Origin: Feifania hominis
GTDB lineage: Bacteria; Bacillota; Clostridia; Oscillospirales; Feifaniaceae
Length of the DNA stretch: 64,000 nt
Direction of reading: 5' to 3'
Assembly (NCBI RefSeq): GCF_014384765.1
Contig: NZ_JACRSP010000002.1
Coordinates: 248,001-312,000 of the forward strand
Shown: positions 54,200 through 62,114 of the stretch, piece after piece
How positions within the stretch are numbered: the first letter of the stretch is position 1
How the letters are laid out: the number at the start of each line of letters is the position of its first letter
The notes under the pieces: model-generated
Told to the model about the DNA's origin: nothing
Databases searched by the model: none
The model's input: the letters and a program-made list of their open reading frames with translations, nothing else
Translations under genes and position numbers: made by a program

Positions 54200-55042
54200 T
54201 CACTCCCCGCGGAAGTAGGCGATGCCCACGCAGCCAGGCCCCGCGTGTGTGCCGACAACACTGCCGATCTCCACTGCAAAAGAAGACGGCAGCTCGCAGA
54301 CCTGCTCGATGCGGTCGCGCAGCTCGTGCATCAGCTCGGGGTTGCACGAATGGGCAAAGCTGATGCCAAGCGCCGGATCCATCTTTTCCCCGGCGACTTT
54401 CTCGGCAATCCACGCGAGAGCAGCAGCCTTGCCGCGCGCCTTTGCCACAGCCTCGATTTTACCGTCGAGAGCCGTGACAATCGGTTTGATGCCGAGCAGC
54501 CCTCCGATGGCGGCAGCGCCTCCCGAAAGGCGGCCGCCCATTTTGAGGTATTTGAGAGTGTCCACCATCGCGTAGAGCGACAGCCGGCCGCGCAGCTCTT
54601 CGAGCCGGACGGCAATCTGTTTTGCGCTCTGCCCCTCGTCGCGAAGATGAGCAGCCTGCTCGAGTAGAAGCGCAAGTCCCAGCGTCACACTGCCCGAGTC
54701 CACCAGATGGATGTGCTGTGCCCCGACAAGCTCGCGCGCTATGACGGCCGACTGAAAGGTTCCCGAGAGCTCGCCCGAGAGGAAGACGCCGAGCACTTCG
54801 TCGCCGCGCTCGACCACCTGGCGAAAGAGCGCCTCAAAGGCATCGGGGTTAATCTGGGAAGTAGTGGGGAGCTCTCTGCTCTCGGAGAGAAGCTGATAAA
54901 ACTGCGCCTTTGTCAGTTCTACTCCGTCGATGTACTCTCGCTCGCCGAAACGCACCCGAAGCGGCACGACGGTAACGCCGAGAGCCGCCGCCTGCTCGGG
55001 TGAGAGGTCACAGGTGCTGTCAGTGATAATCTGGATTGCCAT
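54200..55042 (-). CDS. DegV family fatty-acid-binding protein
   Basis: The 280-residue protein has the DegV pattern: IIT-DSTCDLSPEQAAALGVTVVPLRVRFGEREYIDG, LPTTSQINPDAFEALF, GVFLSGELSGTFQSAVIA, VDSGSVTLGLALLLEQAAHL and MGGRLSGGAAAIGGLLGIKPI. DegV/FakB proteins hold a fatty acid for phosphorylation by the kinase FakA. It follows the FabT-like MarR gene by 20 bases on the same strand, suggesting a joint role in using exogenous fatty acids. FakA is not in the window. Confidence 0.92.
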   Translation of the reverse strand: MAIQIITDSTCDLSPEQAAALGVTVVPLRVRFGEREYIDGVELTKAQFYQLLSESRELPTTSQINPDAFEALFRQVVERGDEVLGVFLSGELSGTFQSAVIARELVGAQHIHLVDSGSVTLGLALLLEQAAHLRDEGQSAKQIAVRLEELRGRLSLYAMVDTLKYLKMGGRLSGGAAAIGGLLGIKPIVTALDGKIEAVAKARGKAAALAWIAEKVAGEKMDPALGISFAHSCNPELMHELRDRIEQVCELPSSFAVEIGSVVGTHAGPGCVGIAYFRGE

Positions 55043-55062
55043 ATGTGGTCGTCCTCCGATAA

Positions 55063-55524
55063 TCAGTGTTTTCTCTGGGCTTCAAAATAGTTCTCGATGG
55101 CCGAGAGGGCGCGAACCAGCGTCTCCACCTCGTCGCCGCTGAGCCGGTGAATCACCGCCGAAACCATGTCGTGGTGGAACACCGCATGGGCCGCATTTGC
55201 CTCTCTCGCGCGCTCGGTCGGGTACAGGCGCACCACGCGCCGGTCGCGCTCGTCGGGCGCGCGGCGCACATAACCCTTTTTGACCAGGCTGTTGACTGCT
55301 ACGGTCAATGTGCCGTTGGTGATGCCCTGCTCGCGCGCTATGGCGGTGGTGCGGTTGTCCGCCCCCTGCTCGCCCGCCTCGCAGATGGATTCGATGATGT
55401 GCATCTCCCGCATGGACAGATCGCCAAACTCGCCCTTTGACAGGCTCTGCTCCTCGATACGCAGAATGTCATGGAAGACCCGAACCAGAAAGGAATTGAG
55501 CTTTGCGTGGCTGTCTCCGAGCAT
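55063..55524 (-). CDS. MarR-family regulator, FabT-like
   Basis: The 153-residue protein has a MarR winged helix (ADNRTTAIAREQGITNGTLTVAVNSLVKKGYVRRAPDERDRRVVRLYPTERA) with flanking dimer helices and SMREMHIIESI before it, as in FabT, the repressor of fatty acid synthesis. ATG at 55524 follows GGGGGCGAC. Two dyads matching the FabT box lie directly upstream, and a DegV gene follows, which supports the FabT reading. Fatty acid synthesis genes are not in the window. Confidence 0.85.
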   Translation of the reverse strand: MLGDSHAKLNSFLVRVFHDILRIEEQSLSKGEFGDLSMREMHIIESICEAGEQGADNRTTAIAREQGITNGTLTVAVNSLVKKGYVRRAPDERDRRVVRLYPTERAREANAAHAVFHHDMVSAVIHRLSGDEVETLVRALSAIENYFEAQRKH

Positions 55525-55547
55525 GCCGTCGCCCCCTTTCATCAGAT

Positions 55548-55564
55548 AGTTTGAAGTTCAAAGT
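55548..55564. promoter_or_regulatory. FabT-like box 1
   Basis: AGTTTGAAGTTCAAAGT has a perfect TTTGAA-G-TTCAAA core 24 bases upstream of the MarR gene's start, well placed to repress it. Confidence 0.72.
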
Positions 55565-55603
55565 AAAAATATTTTAACATTTTTGTTTTTTTCTGTCAAT
55601 ACT

Positions 55604-55620
55604 ATTTTGATTCTCAAAGT
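55604..55620. promoter_or_regulatory. FabT-like box 2
   Basis: ATTTTGATTCTCAAAGT has the TTTGA-n3-TCAAA core. It lies 56 bases from box 1 in the divergent region before nnr. Confidence 0.7.
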
Positions 55621-55676
55621 ATTTTTCCCTGTTCAACCGGCCCCAATTTTGGTAAACTGACTGTGGAGGTGATCCC

Positions 55677-57212
55677 ATGACCCGAATTCTGACCGGCGCG
55701 CAGATGCGCGCCGTTGACGCCCGCGCCATTGACAGCGGCATTCCTGGAGAGCTGCTGATGGAACATGCGGGCCGTGCGGTCTTTGAAGAGACGCTTCGCC
55801 ACCGCCCCATCAGCGGGGCGCGGCGCTATTACATTCTCTGTGGCGGCGGCAACAACGGCGGCGACGGCTATGTCGTCGCAAGGCTTCTGCACGAGGCGGG
55901 CGCAGCCGCTCTCGCTGTGACAACGGGCGGCAGACAGCCCTCCGGTGACGCCGCGCTCATGGCGCAGCGCCTCGCCGAGAGCGGCTGCTCCACCCTCAGC
56001 TGGCGGGAATTTGGCGCTGAGCTGCCCACTCCCGGCGCGCAGGATGTGATTGTCGACGCCATGCTCGGCACCGGCAGCGCGGGCGCGCCGCGCGGCGCCG
56101 CAGCGGATGCCATCCGCTGGGCGAACGCCTCGCCCGCCTGCCGCATTGCGGTCGATCTGCCGAGCGGCGCCGTGTGCGACACGGGCGCGGTCAGCGAGCC
56201 GACGTTTCGCGCCGAGCTCACCGTGACCTTTGCCTGTGAGAAGCCCCTGCACCGGCTCTATCCGGCCCGGTCGGCCTGCGGCCGGGTCGTGGTGCGTGAC
56301 ATCGGCATTCCCGCCGCGCTTCTCGAGGGGGAGCATTCCATGCTCCTCCCCTATGACCGCGCAGCCTTTCTGCGGGCCCTGCCCCGTCTCGGTCCACTCG
56401 AGCACAAGGGCTCGCGCGGCAAGCTGCTCATTGTCGCGGGAAGTGAGCGCATGGCGGGCGCCGCGCTCATGGCGGCGGGTTCCGCTCTTCGCAGCGGCTG
56501 CGGCTATGTGACGCTGGCCGCACCCGAACCGGTACTCGCGGCGGCGCGGGTCCGACTGCCCGAAGCGGTTGCGCTGCCGCTGCCCTGTGACGCTCAGGGC
56601 TTTCTCGATGAGAGAGCCGTCCCGCTTCTGCGCGAGGCCGCCGGTCGAAACAGCGCGGTGCTCTTCGGCCCAGGCCTTGGCCGTACGCCGGGCGTGCGCG
56701 CCGCGCTGGAGGCCGTCCTCGCCCTGCAGAAGCCTCTTATGCTCGATGCAGACGGGCTCAATGCTCTCGGCGGCGCGCCCCTGCGGCGCACAGCGCCGAC
56801 CGTACTGACGCCTCACATCGTCGAATTCTCACGGCTCACCGGTCTCACCGTCGGTGAGATCGAGGCCGACCCGGTGTCCGCCGCTGTCCGCTATGCGGCG
56901 GACAACAGCGCAGTTCTGGTTCTCAAGGGGCCTGGCACCATCGTGGCGGCTCCCGACGGTTCGGTCAGCGTCAACGACTCGGGCAACCCCGGACTCGCCA
57001 CAGCCGGCAGCGGCGACGTGCTCTCGGGCGTCACCGGCGCCTTTCTCGCGGCCGGTCTCGACGCCGCCGAGGCGGCGCGCGCTGCGGTCTTCTGCCACGG
57101 CGCTGCCGGAGACCTCGCGGCGGCGCGCCTGTCCCAGTACGGCATGACCGCAACTGACATCATCGAAAGCCTGCCTGAGCTGCTGCGCCCTTTCGACTGG
57201 CGGCGGCCCTGA
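55677..57212 (+). CDS. nnr: Bifunctional NAD(P)H-hydrate epimerase/dehydratase
   Basis: The 511-residue protein joins an N-terminal YjeF epimerase domain (MRAVDARAIDSGIPGELLMEHAGRAVFEE, CGGGNNGGDGYVVARLL, DVIVDAMLGTGSAGAPRG, AVDLPSGAVCDTG) to a C-terminal ribokinase-like dehydratase (HKGSRGKLLIVAGSERMAGAALMAAGSALRSGCGYVTLA, GPGLGRT, LMLDADGLNAL, GNPGLATAGSGDVLSGVTGAFLA). It repairs damaged NAD(P)H. ATG at 55677 follows GGAGGTG. It is divergent from the FabT-like operon. Confidence 0.95.
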   Translation: MTRILTGAQMRAVDARAIDSGIPGELLMEHAGRAVFEETLRHRPISGARRYYILCGGGNNGGDGYVVARLLHEAGAAALAVTTGGRQPSGDAALMAQRLAESGCSTLSWREFGAELPTPGAQDVIVDAMLGTGSAGAPRGAAADAIRWANASPACRIAVDLPSGAVCDTGAVSEPTFRAELTVTFACEKPLHRLYPARSACGRVVVRDIGIPAALLEGEHSMLLPYDRAAFLRALPRLGPLEHKGSRGKLLIVAGSERMAGAALMAAGSALRSGCGYVTLAAPEPVLAAARVRLPEAVALPLPCDAQGFLDERAVPLLREAAGRNSAVLFGPGLGRTPGVRAALEAVLALQKPLMLDADGLNALGGAPLRRTAPTVLTPHIVEFSRLTGLTVGEIEADPVSAAVRYAADNSAVLVLKGPGTIVAAPDGSVSVNDSGNPGLATAGSGDVLSGVTGAFLAAGLDAAEAARAAVFCHGAAGDLAAARLSQYGMTATDIIESLPELLRPFDWRRP

Positions 57213-57220
57213 GCAGAATA

Positions 57221-57252
57221 AAGAGAGCCCGCACGGCTGTGCGGGCTCTCTT
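57221..57252. terminator. Terminator after nnr
   Basis: AAGAGAGCCCGCAC and GTGCGGGCTCTCTT pair around GGCT. It abuts the end of the minus-strand pseudogene. Confidence 0.86.
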
Positions 57253-57489
57253 ACTCCTCATCCAGTTCATTGCAAAACCAATTTTTACTCCCCTGATAAA
57301 GCATTCCAGCTCCATTACACCGGCTTCTTCCTCCATCCTCTCCAGAAGTTCCAAAAGCAGTTGTCGCTCTTACCCATGTAACATTGACAGGAGCTTATCC
57401 TCTCTGTTCAAGCGCTCCGGATTTTGATGAAATTCTCTTTCAAAAGGGTATACCCTGCCATAGAACAGCTCTTCCAGAAACCTTTCCAC
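57251..57489 (-). pseudogene. Decayed small gene resembling DUF6809-type proteins
   Basis: From GTG at 57489, behind GGAAGG, the minus strand codes 39 residues (VERFLEELFYGRVYPFEREF, then HQNPERLNREDKLLSMLHG). An in-frame TAA at 57370-57372 follows. The same frame continues at once with ERQLLLELLERMEEEAGVMELECF and IRGVKIGFAM. The natural end NELDEE-stop is in the next frame (TAA at 57251-57253), implying a frameshift as well. The helical acidic pattern resembles small DUF6809-like proteins found near mobile elements; that family name is from memory and unsure. The region is lower in GC than its neighbours. Confidence 0.6.
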
Positions 57490-57513
57490 TAGCGCACCTT
57501 CCAGCGCAAATAT

Positions 57514-57535
57514 TGCGTCATTTATGCGTCATTTT
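57514..57535. repeat. Tandem 11-bp repeat in a divergent promoter region
   Basis: TGCGTCATTTA is followed directly by TGCGTCATTTT. A TATAAT hexamer at 57542-57547 follows. Tandem direct repeats of this size are typical binding sites for ribbon-helix-helix dimers, one of which is encoded next door. Confidence 0.6.
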
Positions 57536-57589
57536 TACATCTATAATACGCGCTAAAATTAAGTCAATATGCAGCAGAGGTGGCGCGCA

Positions 57590-57763
57590 GTGAAAGACAA
57601 TTTACCACGATATACGCTACGGATCAATCCAGTCCTGCTCGATAAAATTGCCTACATTGCTGAGTCGGAAGGCCGTTCCAAGAACAGGGAAATTGAGCAG
57701 TTGATCAAAAAGAGAATCCTTGAATTCGAGCGGGAAAATGGAAAAATAGAATTAAAAAAATAG
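57590..57763 (+). CDS. Arc-like ribbon-helix-helix protein
   Basis: The 57-residue protein starts at GTG after AGAGGTGG. LPRYTLRINPVLLDKIAYIAESEGRSKNREIEQLIKKRILEFERENG has the Arc/MetJ order: one beta strand (RYTLRIN), then two helices with SKNREIEQLI. It is likely a DNA-binding dimer acting on the tandem repeats upstream. GC content is low compared with neighbours, which hints at acquisition. An ATG at 57569 is in frame but has no ribosome binding site. Confidence 0.8.
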   Translation: MKDNLPRYTLRINPVLLDKIAYIAESEGRSKNREIEQLIKKRILEFERENGKIELKK

Positions 57764-57795
57764 GGCGGGAAGCATCCCGCCCTATTTGCTTTTTA
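57759..57795 (+). terminator. Terminator after the ribbon-helix-helix gene
   Basis: AATAGGGCGGGA and TCCCGCCCTATT pair around AGCA, followed by TTTTT. Confidence 0.85.
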
Positions 57796-57877
57796 CAGTG
57801 AGCGAAGCGAAGCTTCATAAACACAGCTCCAGCCCAGAGAATTTATCACAGCCGCCCCGCTTTGTCCATAGCTATTT

Positions 57878-58762
57878 TTACGCCTGAAAAATTGCCACCT
57901 CAAAACCCTGAATCGGGTTGTCAAGAAGCAGCTCTCTGTCCCCCGTGCGAAACGCGACGCCCTTTCTCTTCAAAAAGGCGCCCGCCCGACCAAGAGAGAG
58001 AGTTGCAACCTCAAGGCGACCGGGAACATCCGCCTGCCGGCTGTCGAACTCCAGCGGCAGCCCGAGCGTTTCACGGAACACCTGTGATGCGCCGTCCGCC
58101 GCACCGGCGTACAGAAGCACGCGGCTCAGCCTGAAGTCCAGCGCCCGGCGTACGGCCTGCGCCGACAGCCGTGTGATTTCCGCAAAATTTCCGGCGGCGA
58201 TGAGCTCTTTTTTTACCATCCAGCTCCCCCCGCAGGCGATGACGTTTTTCAGCGCCAGATACTCCGTGAGGTTGTTCTCGCCGATGCCTCCGGTCGGCAT
58301 GACCATGAGTTCCGGATAGACCGCCGAGATCGCCCGGAGCTTTCCGACACCACCGCTCTGCTCGGCGGGGAAAAACTTCACCGTCGTCAGTCCGTAGCTC
58401 ATTGCCTGTTCCATCTCGCTCGGGCCCGATGTGCCCGGGACAATAAGTGCCCCCTGTTCGAGCGCGAACTCCACCACCCGCGGGTTGAATCCGGGGCTCA
58501 CGAGGAACCGGGCGCCCGCGTCGAGCGCGCGCTGCGCCTGCTCGCAGTTGAGCACCGTCCCCGCGCCGAGCGCCATTTCGGGTACCTCTTTCGCGATGTT
58601 GGCAATTGCCTGCTCGGCGGCGGCAGTGCGAAAGGTAATCTCAGCCACGGTGATTCCCCCGGCGAGAAGCGCCCGCGCCACCGGCACGGCCGCAGCCGCG
58701 TCATCGAGGGCGATTACCGGAACGATGCCGCAGTCGCGAATTTTCTCTATTTCACTGCACAT
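57878..58762 (-). CDS. eda: KDPG/KHG aldolase fused to a C-terminal VOC-like domain
   Basis: Residues 1-205 are a complete KDPG aldolase: AEITFRT with Glu41, GAGTVLN, and the Schiff-base Lys129 in TTVKFFPAEQSGG, then MPTGGIGENN. It splits 2-keto-3-deoxy-6-phosphogluconate, or 4-hydroxy-2-oxoglutarate, to pyruvate plus an aldehyde. Residues 210-294 (SRVLLYAGAADGASQVFRETLGLPLEF, then LEVATLSLGRAGAFLKRKGVAF) look like one glyoxalase/VOC module. The extra domain is about 85 residues beyond the normal length. The gene overlaps the FGGY kinase gene by 16 bases, so they work in one pathway. Confidence 0.9.
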   Translation of the reverse strand: MCSEIEKIRDCGIVPVIALDDAAAAVPVARALLAGGITVAEITFRTAAAEQAIANIAKEVPEMALGAGTVLNCEQAQRALDAGARFLVSPGFNPRVVEFALEQGALIVPGTSGPSEMEQAMSYGLTTVKFFPAEQSGGVGKLRAISAVYPELMVMPTGGIGENNLTEYLALKNVIACGGSWMVKKELIAAGNFAEITRLSAQAVRRALDFRLSRVLLYAGAADGASQVFRETLGLPLEFDSRQADVPGRLEVATLSLGRAGAFLKRKGVAFRTGDRELLLDNPIQGFEVAIFQA

Positions 58763-60195
58763 ACTGTGAACTCCTCTCCCATCTTTGCATATTCCGCAAG
58801 GTATCTGTCGTACTGCTGGCGGTAGTAGTCGAACATTTTCTCGTTCGGCTCCACGGTTCTTGAAAGTTCAAAATCGGCTTTGAAACCGTTGATGTCCTCA
58901 AGGCACCCCACCGTATGCAGCGCGAGTGCCACTGCGCCCGCGCAGGAGGCATCGGGGTTCGATACCACCCGAAGTTCCCGCCCGAGAATGTCGGCGAGCA
59001 TCTGTGTCCACTGGGCGGAATTGGTGATACCCCCTGAGACAATGATGTTTTCGGGCTCTCCGTTCTCGCCGAGTACCGCGTCATAGCACTGGCGCAGGTT
59101 GAATAGCACACCCATCTCAATGGCCCGGTAGAGACTGCCGAGCGTGTGCTCAGGACGCAAGTCATAGAAGCCGGCGCGCGCGCCGTTTTGCCAGCCGGGA
59201 CAGCGCTCGCCAAAGAGAAAGGGCAAAAACACCGGCGTCTCACGCACCCCATCCGCCATGGCGTCGAGCTCCGCGAGAGTGTGTGTGCCTCCCAGGCAGG
59301 TGTTGGAAAACCAGTTGAGACAGTTGCAGGCGCCTGAGATGGCTGCACCAGAGACCCAGCTGTTGACGCCGTAGTAGCACCAGAGCTGATTCCGGCTTCC
59401 GAAAGTCGGCCGGTCTGCCACGGTGCGAAGCGCGGCGCTGGTGCCGACCGAGAGGGTCATCTGCCCGGCAAAGTTCGCATAGTTTCCGATCTGGTTGAGT
59501 GCGCCGTCCGGATGGGCGGGAACCACAGGGATACCGGGCTTCAGACCGAGCATGCCGGCCGCCTGTTCGCTCAGGGCACTCACGTCCCGATAGTTCACAA
59601 GCCGGCCGAACTGCTCACGGCGCAGTCCCAGATAGCCAAGGGTATCCTCGTCGTAGTCCAGCGTGTGGATGTTGACGACGCCGGTTCCACACTGCGTGCT
59701 CACCGTCTCGCAGAACTGTCCAGTCATTCGGTAGAAGTGATAGGCCCCCTGTGTGACAAAGAGCTTGTCGCTCAAATCAAGGCCCTGCTCCTTGAGATAT
59801 TGAAGTGTGTGCCGCGGGTAGCAGTAGTGGGGCATGCACCCTGTGCGGCGGTAGAGCTCTTGGGAAAATGCTTCGTCGCAGCGGATGTCGGCGCAGATCT
59901 GCGCTGCTCCCGCAAACTCCCAGGTGTAAGTCGGAGTCACGGGATTGAGCGCGGCGTCGCACACCGCGATACTGTGCCAGATGCCGCCGAGGGCAATTGC
60001 TGCGATCTCCCGGCCTGCCGCCAGCTTGCGGCCGATCTTCATCGTTGCGCGAAAGGCGCCCTCGGTGTCCATAGAACCGATGGCGCAGTCCGCCGCGTCA
60101 TACTTCATCTGTTCGACCCCAACAATTCCCCTCTCGGAGTCGTACAGCATTCCCTTTGCTGAGCTTGTGCTCGATTCAAGCGCCAAAACCAGCAT
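58747..60195 (-). CDS. FGGY-family carbohydrate kinase
   Basis: The 482-residue protein starts LVLALESSTSSAKGMLYD, has ALGGIWHSIAVCD, TQCGTGVVNIHTLDYD, HPDGALNQIGNYANFAGQMTLSVGTSAALR, LFGERCPGW and the adenosine-site IIVSGGITNSAQWTQMLADILGRE. It is closer to gluconokinase/xylulokinase-type members than to AraB. Beside a KDPG aldolase and a dehydrogenase it most likely phosphorylates a gluconate-like or keto-deoxy sugar acid. ATG at 60195 follows GAGGTGA. Confidence 0.9.
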   Translation of the reverse strand: MLVLALESSTSSAKGMLYDSERGIVGVEQMKYDAADCAIGSMDTEGAFRATMKIGRKLAAGREIAAIALGGIWHSIAVCDAALNPVTPTYTWEFAGAAQICADIRCDEAFSQELYRRTGCMPHYCYPRHTLQYLKEQGLDLSDKLFVTQGAYHFYRMTGQFCETVSTQCGTGVVNIHTLDYDEDTLGYLGLRREQFGRLVNYRDVSALSEQAAGMLGLKPGIPVVPAHPDGALNQIGNYANFAGQMTLSVGTSAALRTVADRPTFGSRNQLWCYYGVNSWVSGAAISGACNCLNWFSNTCLGGTHTLAELDAMADGVRETPVFLPFLFGERCPGWQNGARAGFYDLRPEHTLGSLYRAIEMGVLFNLRQCYDAVLGENGEPENIIVSGGITNSAQWTQMLADILGRELRVVSNPDASCAGAVALALHTVGCLEDINGFKADFELSRTVEPNEKMFDYYRQQYDRYLAEYAKMGEEFTVCAVK

Positions 60196-60204
60196 ACTAT
60201 CACC

Positions 60205-61146
60205 TCAACTGTGTACTAGATTGCGAACATTCAGGTCTCTGAGCAGGTTCTGCGCGGCGAAGAGGCTCATCTGTGCGGCGGCACTCGGAGAGGCTGCCGC
60301 GCAGTGCGCGCTCATCACAAGATTTTCCAGTTCATAGAGCGCCGGGTTCGCCGGCGGCTCTTCGCAAAAGACGTCAACACCGGCGGCAAAAATTCGGCCG
60401 CTTTGCAGCGCCGCGACAAGAGCCGCCTCATCCACAAGGCCGCCGCGGGCCGTGTTGACCAACACTGCCGTGGGCTTCATGCTCTCAAACGCCGCTGCGT
60501 CAACCATGTGCTCGGTCTCGGGCGTGAGCGGCAGATGCAGCGTGATAAAATCCGCCTCGGCGTAGATGCGCTCGGGCGGCGCGTATGTAATGCCCTGTTT
60601 TTGGGCGTACTCTTCGTCCCAATAGAGGTCGTAGGCGAGCACCCGCATGTCAAACCCCCTGGCGCGGGCCGCCACGCCTCTGCCGATGGCGCCAAGGCCC
60701 AAAATGCCGATGGTCTTTTGAAAGACGTCGACACCCTGCACCCGCTCCCACCGATGCCGCCGGCAGCGCGCGTCAGCCATCGGAACGCCCCGCGCCGCTG
60801 CGAGCAGCAGTGAAAAGGTATAGTCGGCGACCGAGTTGCTGTTCGCACCGCGCGTGACCGAGACACGAATCGCGCGCGCCTCGGCGTAGTCAAGGTCGAT
60901 ATTGTCCACCCCGACGCCGTATTTTGCAATGGCCTTGAGCTTTGGGGCCGCCTCGATGACCTCACGGTCCAGCGGGTCCACCCCGATGATCACACCGTCG
61001 CAGTCGCGAATGGCTTGACACATCTGTTCCTTTGTCATGATGGCGCCGAACGGATTTCGCACCACCTCGCAGCCCGCCTCGTGCAGAAGCGCAAGCGGCC
61101 TGTCGTCGCCCCTGGCAAAGGAGCGGGGCGTCACTAAAATTTTCAT
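60205..61146 (-). CDS. D-2-hydroxyacid dehydrogenase (SerA-like)
   Basis: The 313-residue protein has a Rossmann motif GILGLGAIGRGVAARA, the catalytic Arg in NTARGGLVDEAAL, the Glu in GVDVFCEEPPANPAL and the His in VMSAHCAAAS. It oxidises a 2-hydroxy acid with NAD(P). It lacks the C-terminal ACT domain of true SerA. It lies 9 bases before the kinase gene in the same operon, so a sugar acid is the likely substrate. ATG at 61146 is chosen. Confidence 0.9.
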   Translation of the reverse strand: MKILVTPRSFARGDDRPLALLHEAGCEVVRNPFGAIMTKEQMCQAIRDCDGVIIGVDPLDREVIEAAPKLKAIAKYGVGVDNIDLDYAEARAIRVSVTRGANSNSVADYTFSLLLAAARGVPMADARCRRHRWERVQGVDVFQKTIGILGLGAIGRGVAARARGFDMRVLAYDLYWDEEYAQKQGITYAPPERIYAEADFITLHLPLTPETEHMVDAAAFESMKPTAVLVNTARGGLVDEAALVAALQSGRIFAAGVDVFCEEPPANPALYELENLVMSAHCAAASPSAAAQMSLFAAQNLLRDLNVRNLVHS

Positions 61147-61224
61147 ATCATTGCTCCAGTCTCCCACTCCCGCGCCGGGCGTCCTCTTGAGGGCGGCGCC
61201 CGGCGGCGTGTGGAGAAAAAAGTA

Positions 61225-61270
61225 GCGCTGTGCGCGGCGGGCGGGGCTGTTATCCCGCCGCGCACAGCGC
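61225..61270 (-). terminator. Terminator after the esterase cluster
   Basis: A perfect 17-bp inverted repeat (61225-61241 and 61254-61270) with a 12-base loop lies 5 bases past the last esterase stop. TTTTTT follows on the minus strand. It separates the esterases from the dehydrogenase operon. Confidence 0.85.
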
Positions 61271-61275
61271 CCGGG

Positions 61276-62103
61276 TCAGCGGTGTTGAAGCGGCAGCCAC
61301 TCGAGGATACGCTGAATCTCGTCGTCCCAGAAGTCCCAGTTGTGGACGCCGGGCTGCTCGTGGTAGATGTAGTGAAATCCGATGCGGTCAAGATGCTCTT
61401 TGAGCTCGACGTTGCCCGGGTAGACGAAGTCCTCCGTGCCGCAGCACATGTAGTACTTTGGATAGTCGACTCCCTTTTCGACCAACTGCGCAGAGAGCCA
61501 GAGCGGGTCGTCAAGAGTGCCCTCGGTTCTCTCGTCGGGCGCAAAGGCAAGCGCACTCGGGCCACCTTCGCGGGCCATGGTCAGCCCGTGGCCAAAGCCG
61601 CCCGAAAGACTTGCGACATAGCCGTACATCTCAGGCTTGCTCATGCCGAGCTTGAATGCTCCCGCGCCGCCCATTGAAAGACCGACGACAAAGGTGTCCT
61701 CCCGCCGGGTTGAGACCGGGAACATCCACCGGATCATCTCGGGGAGCTCTTTGGTGAAGTAGTCGTAGTACTGCGGGCCGCCGCGCGGCATATTGCGATA
61801 GCAGCTGTTCTCGGCGTCCGCCATGACCACACAGAGGTTGTAATTCTGCGCATAGCTCTCGATGCGCGAAAAGCGCATCCAGTCGCCGTCGTCGCCGTAG
61901 CCGCCGTGTAGCAGGTAGAGCACCGGGCAGCGCAGTTCCTCCGAATAGTAGTCGAGCCCGTGACCGCTCATCTTCGAGCGCTCAAACTGGGACGACATCG
62001 CCCCATCCATGATCTCGCCCGCGAGAGGCGTCGGCAGAATGACCTGGATGTCAGTCTTCTTTCGCAGGGTCTTTGAGAAAGTCTTGAGCTGCAAAAACGC
62101 CAT
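61276..62103 (-). CDS. Esterase, tandem copy 1 (PF00756-type)
   Basis: The 275-residue protein begins MAFLQLKTFSKTLRKKTDIQVILPTPL. It has CPVLYLLHGGYGDDGDWMRFSRIESYA, nucleophile VVGLSMGGAGAFKLGMSKPEMYGYVASLSGG, GTEDFVYPGN and the His of EQPGVHNWDFWDDEI. No signal peptide. Its middle (GHGLTMAREGGPSALAFAPDERTEGTLDD) is the part that differs most from the other copies. It lies 11 bases after copy 2 on the same strand behind GAGGAGG. Confidence 0.88.
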   Translation of the reverse strand: MAFLQLKTFSKTLRKKTDIQVILPTPLAGEIMDGAMSSQFERSKMSGHGLDYYSEELRCPVLYLLHGGYGDDGDWMRFSRIESYAQNYNLCVVMADAENSCYRNMPRGGPQYYDYFTKELPEMIRWMFPVSTRREDTFVVGLSMGGAGAFKLGMSKPEMYGYVASLSGGFGHGLTMAREGGPSALAFAPDERTEGTLDDPLWLSAQLVEKGVDYPKYYMCCGTEDFVYPGNVELKEHLDRIGFHYIYHEQPGVHNWDFWDDEIQRILEWLPLQHR

Positions 62104-62114
62104 GATTTTCCTCC

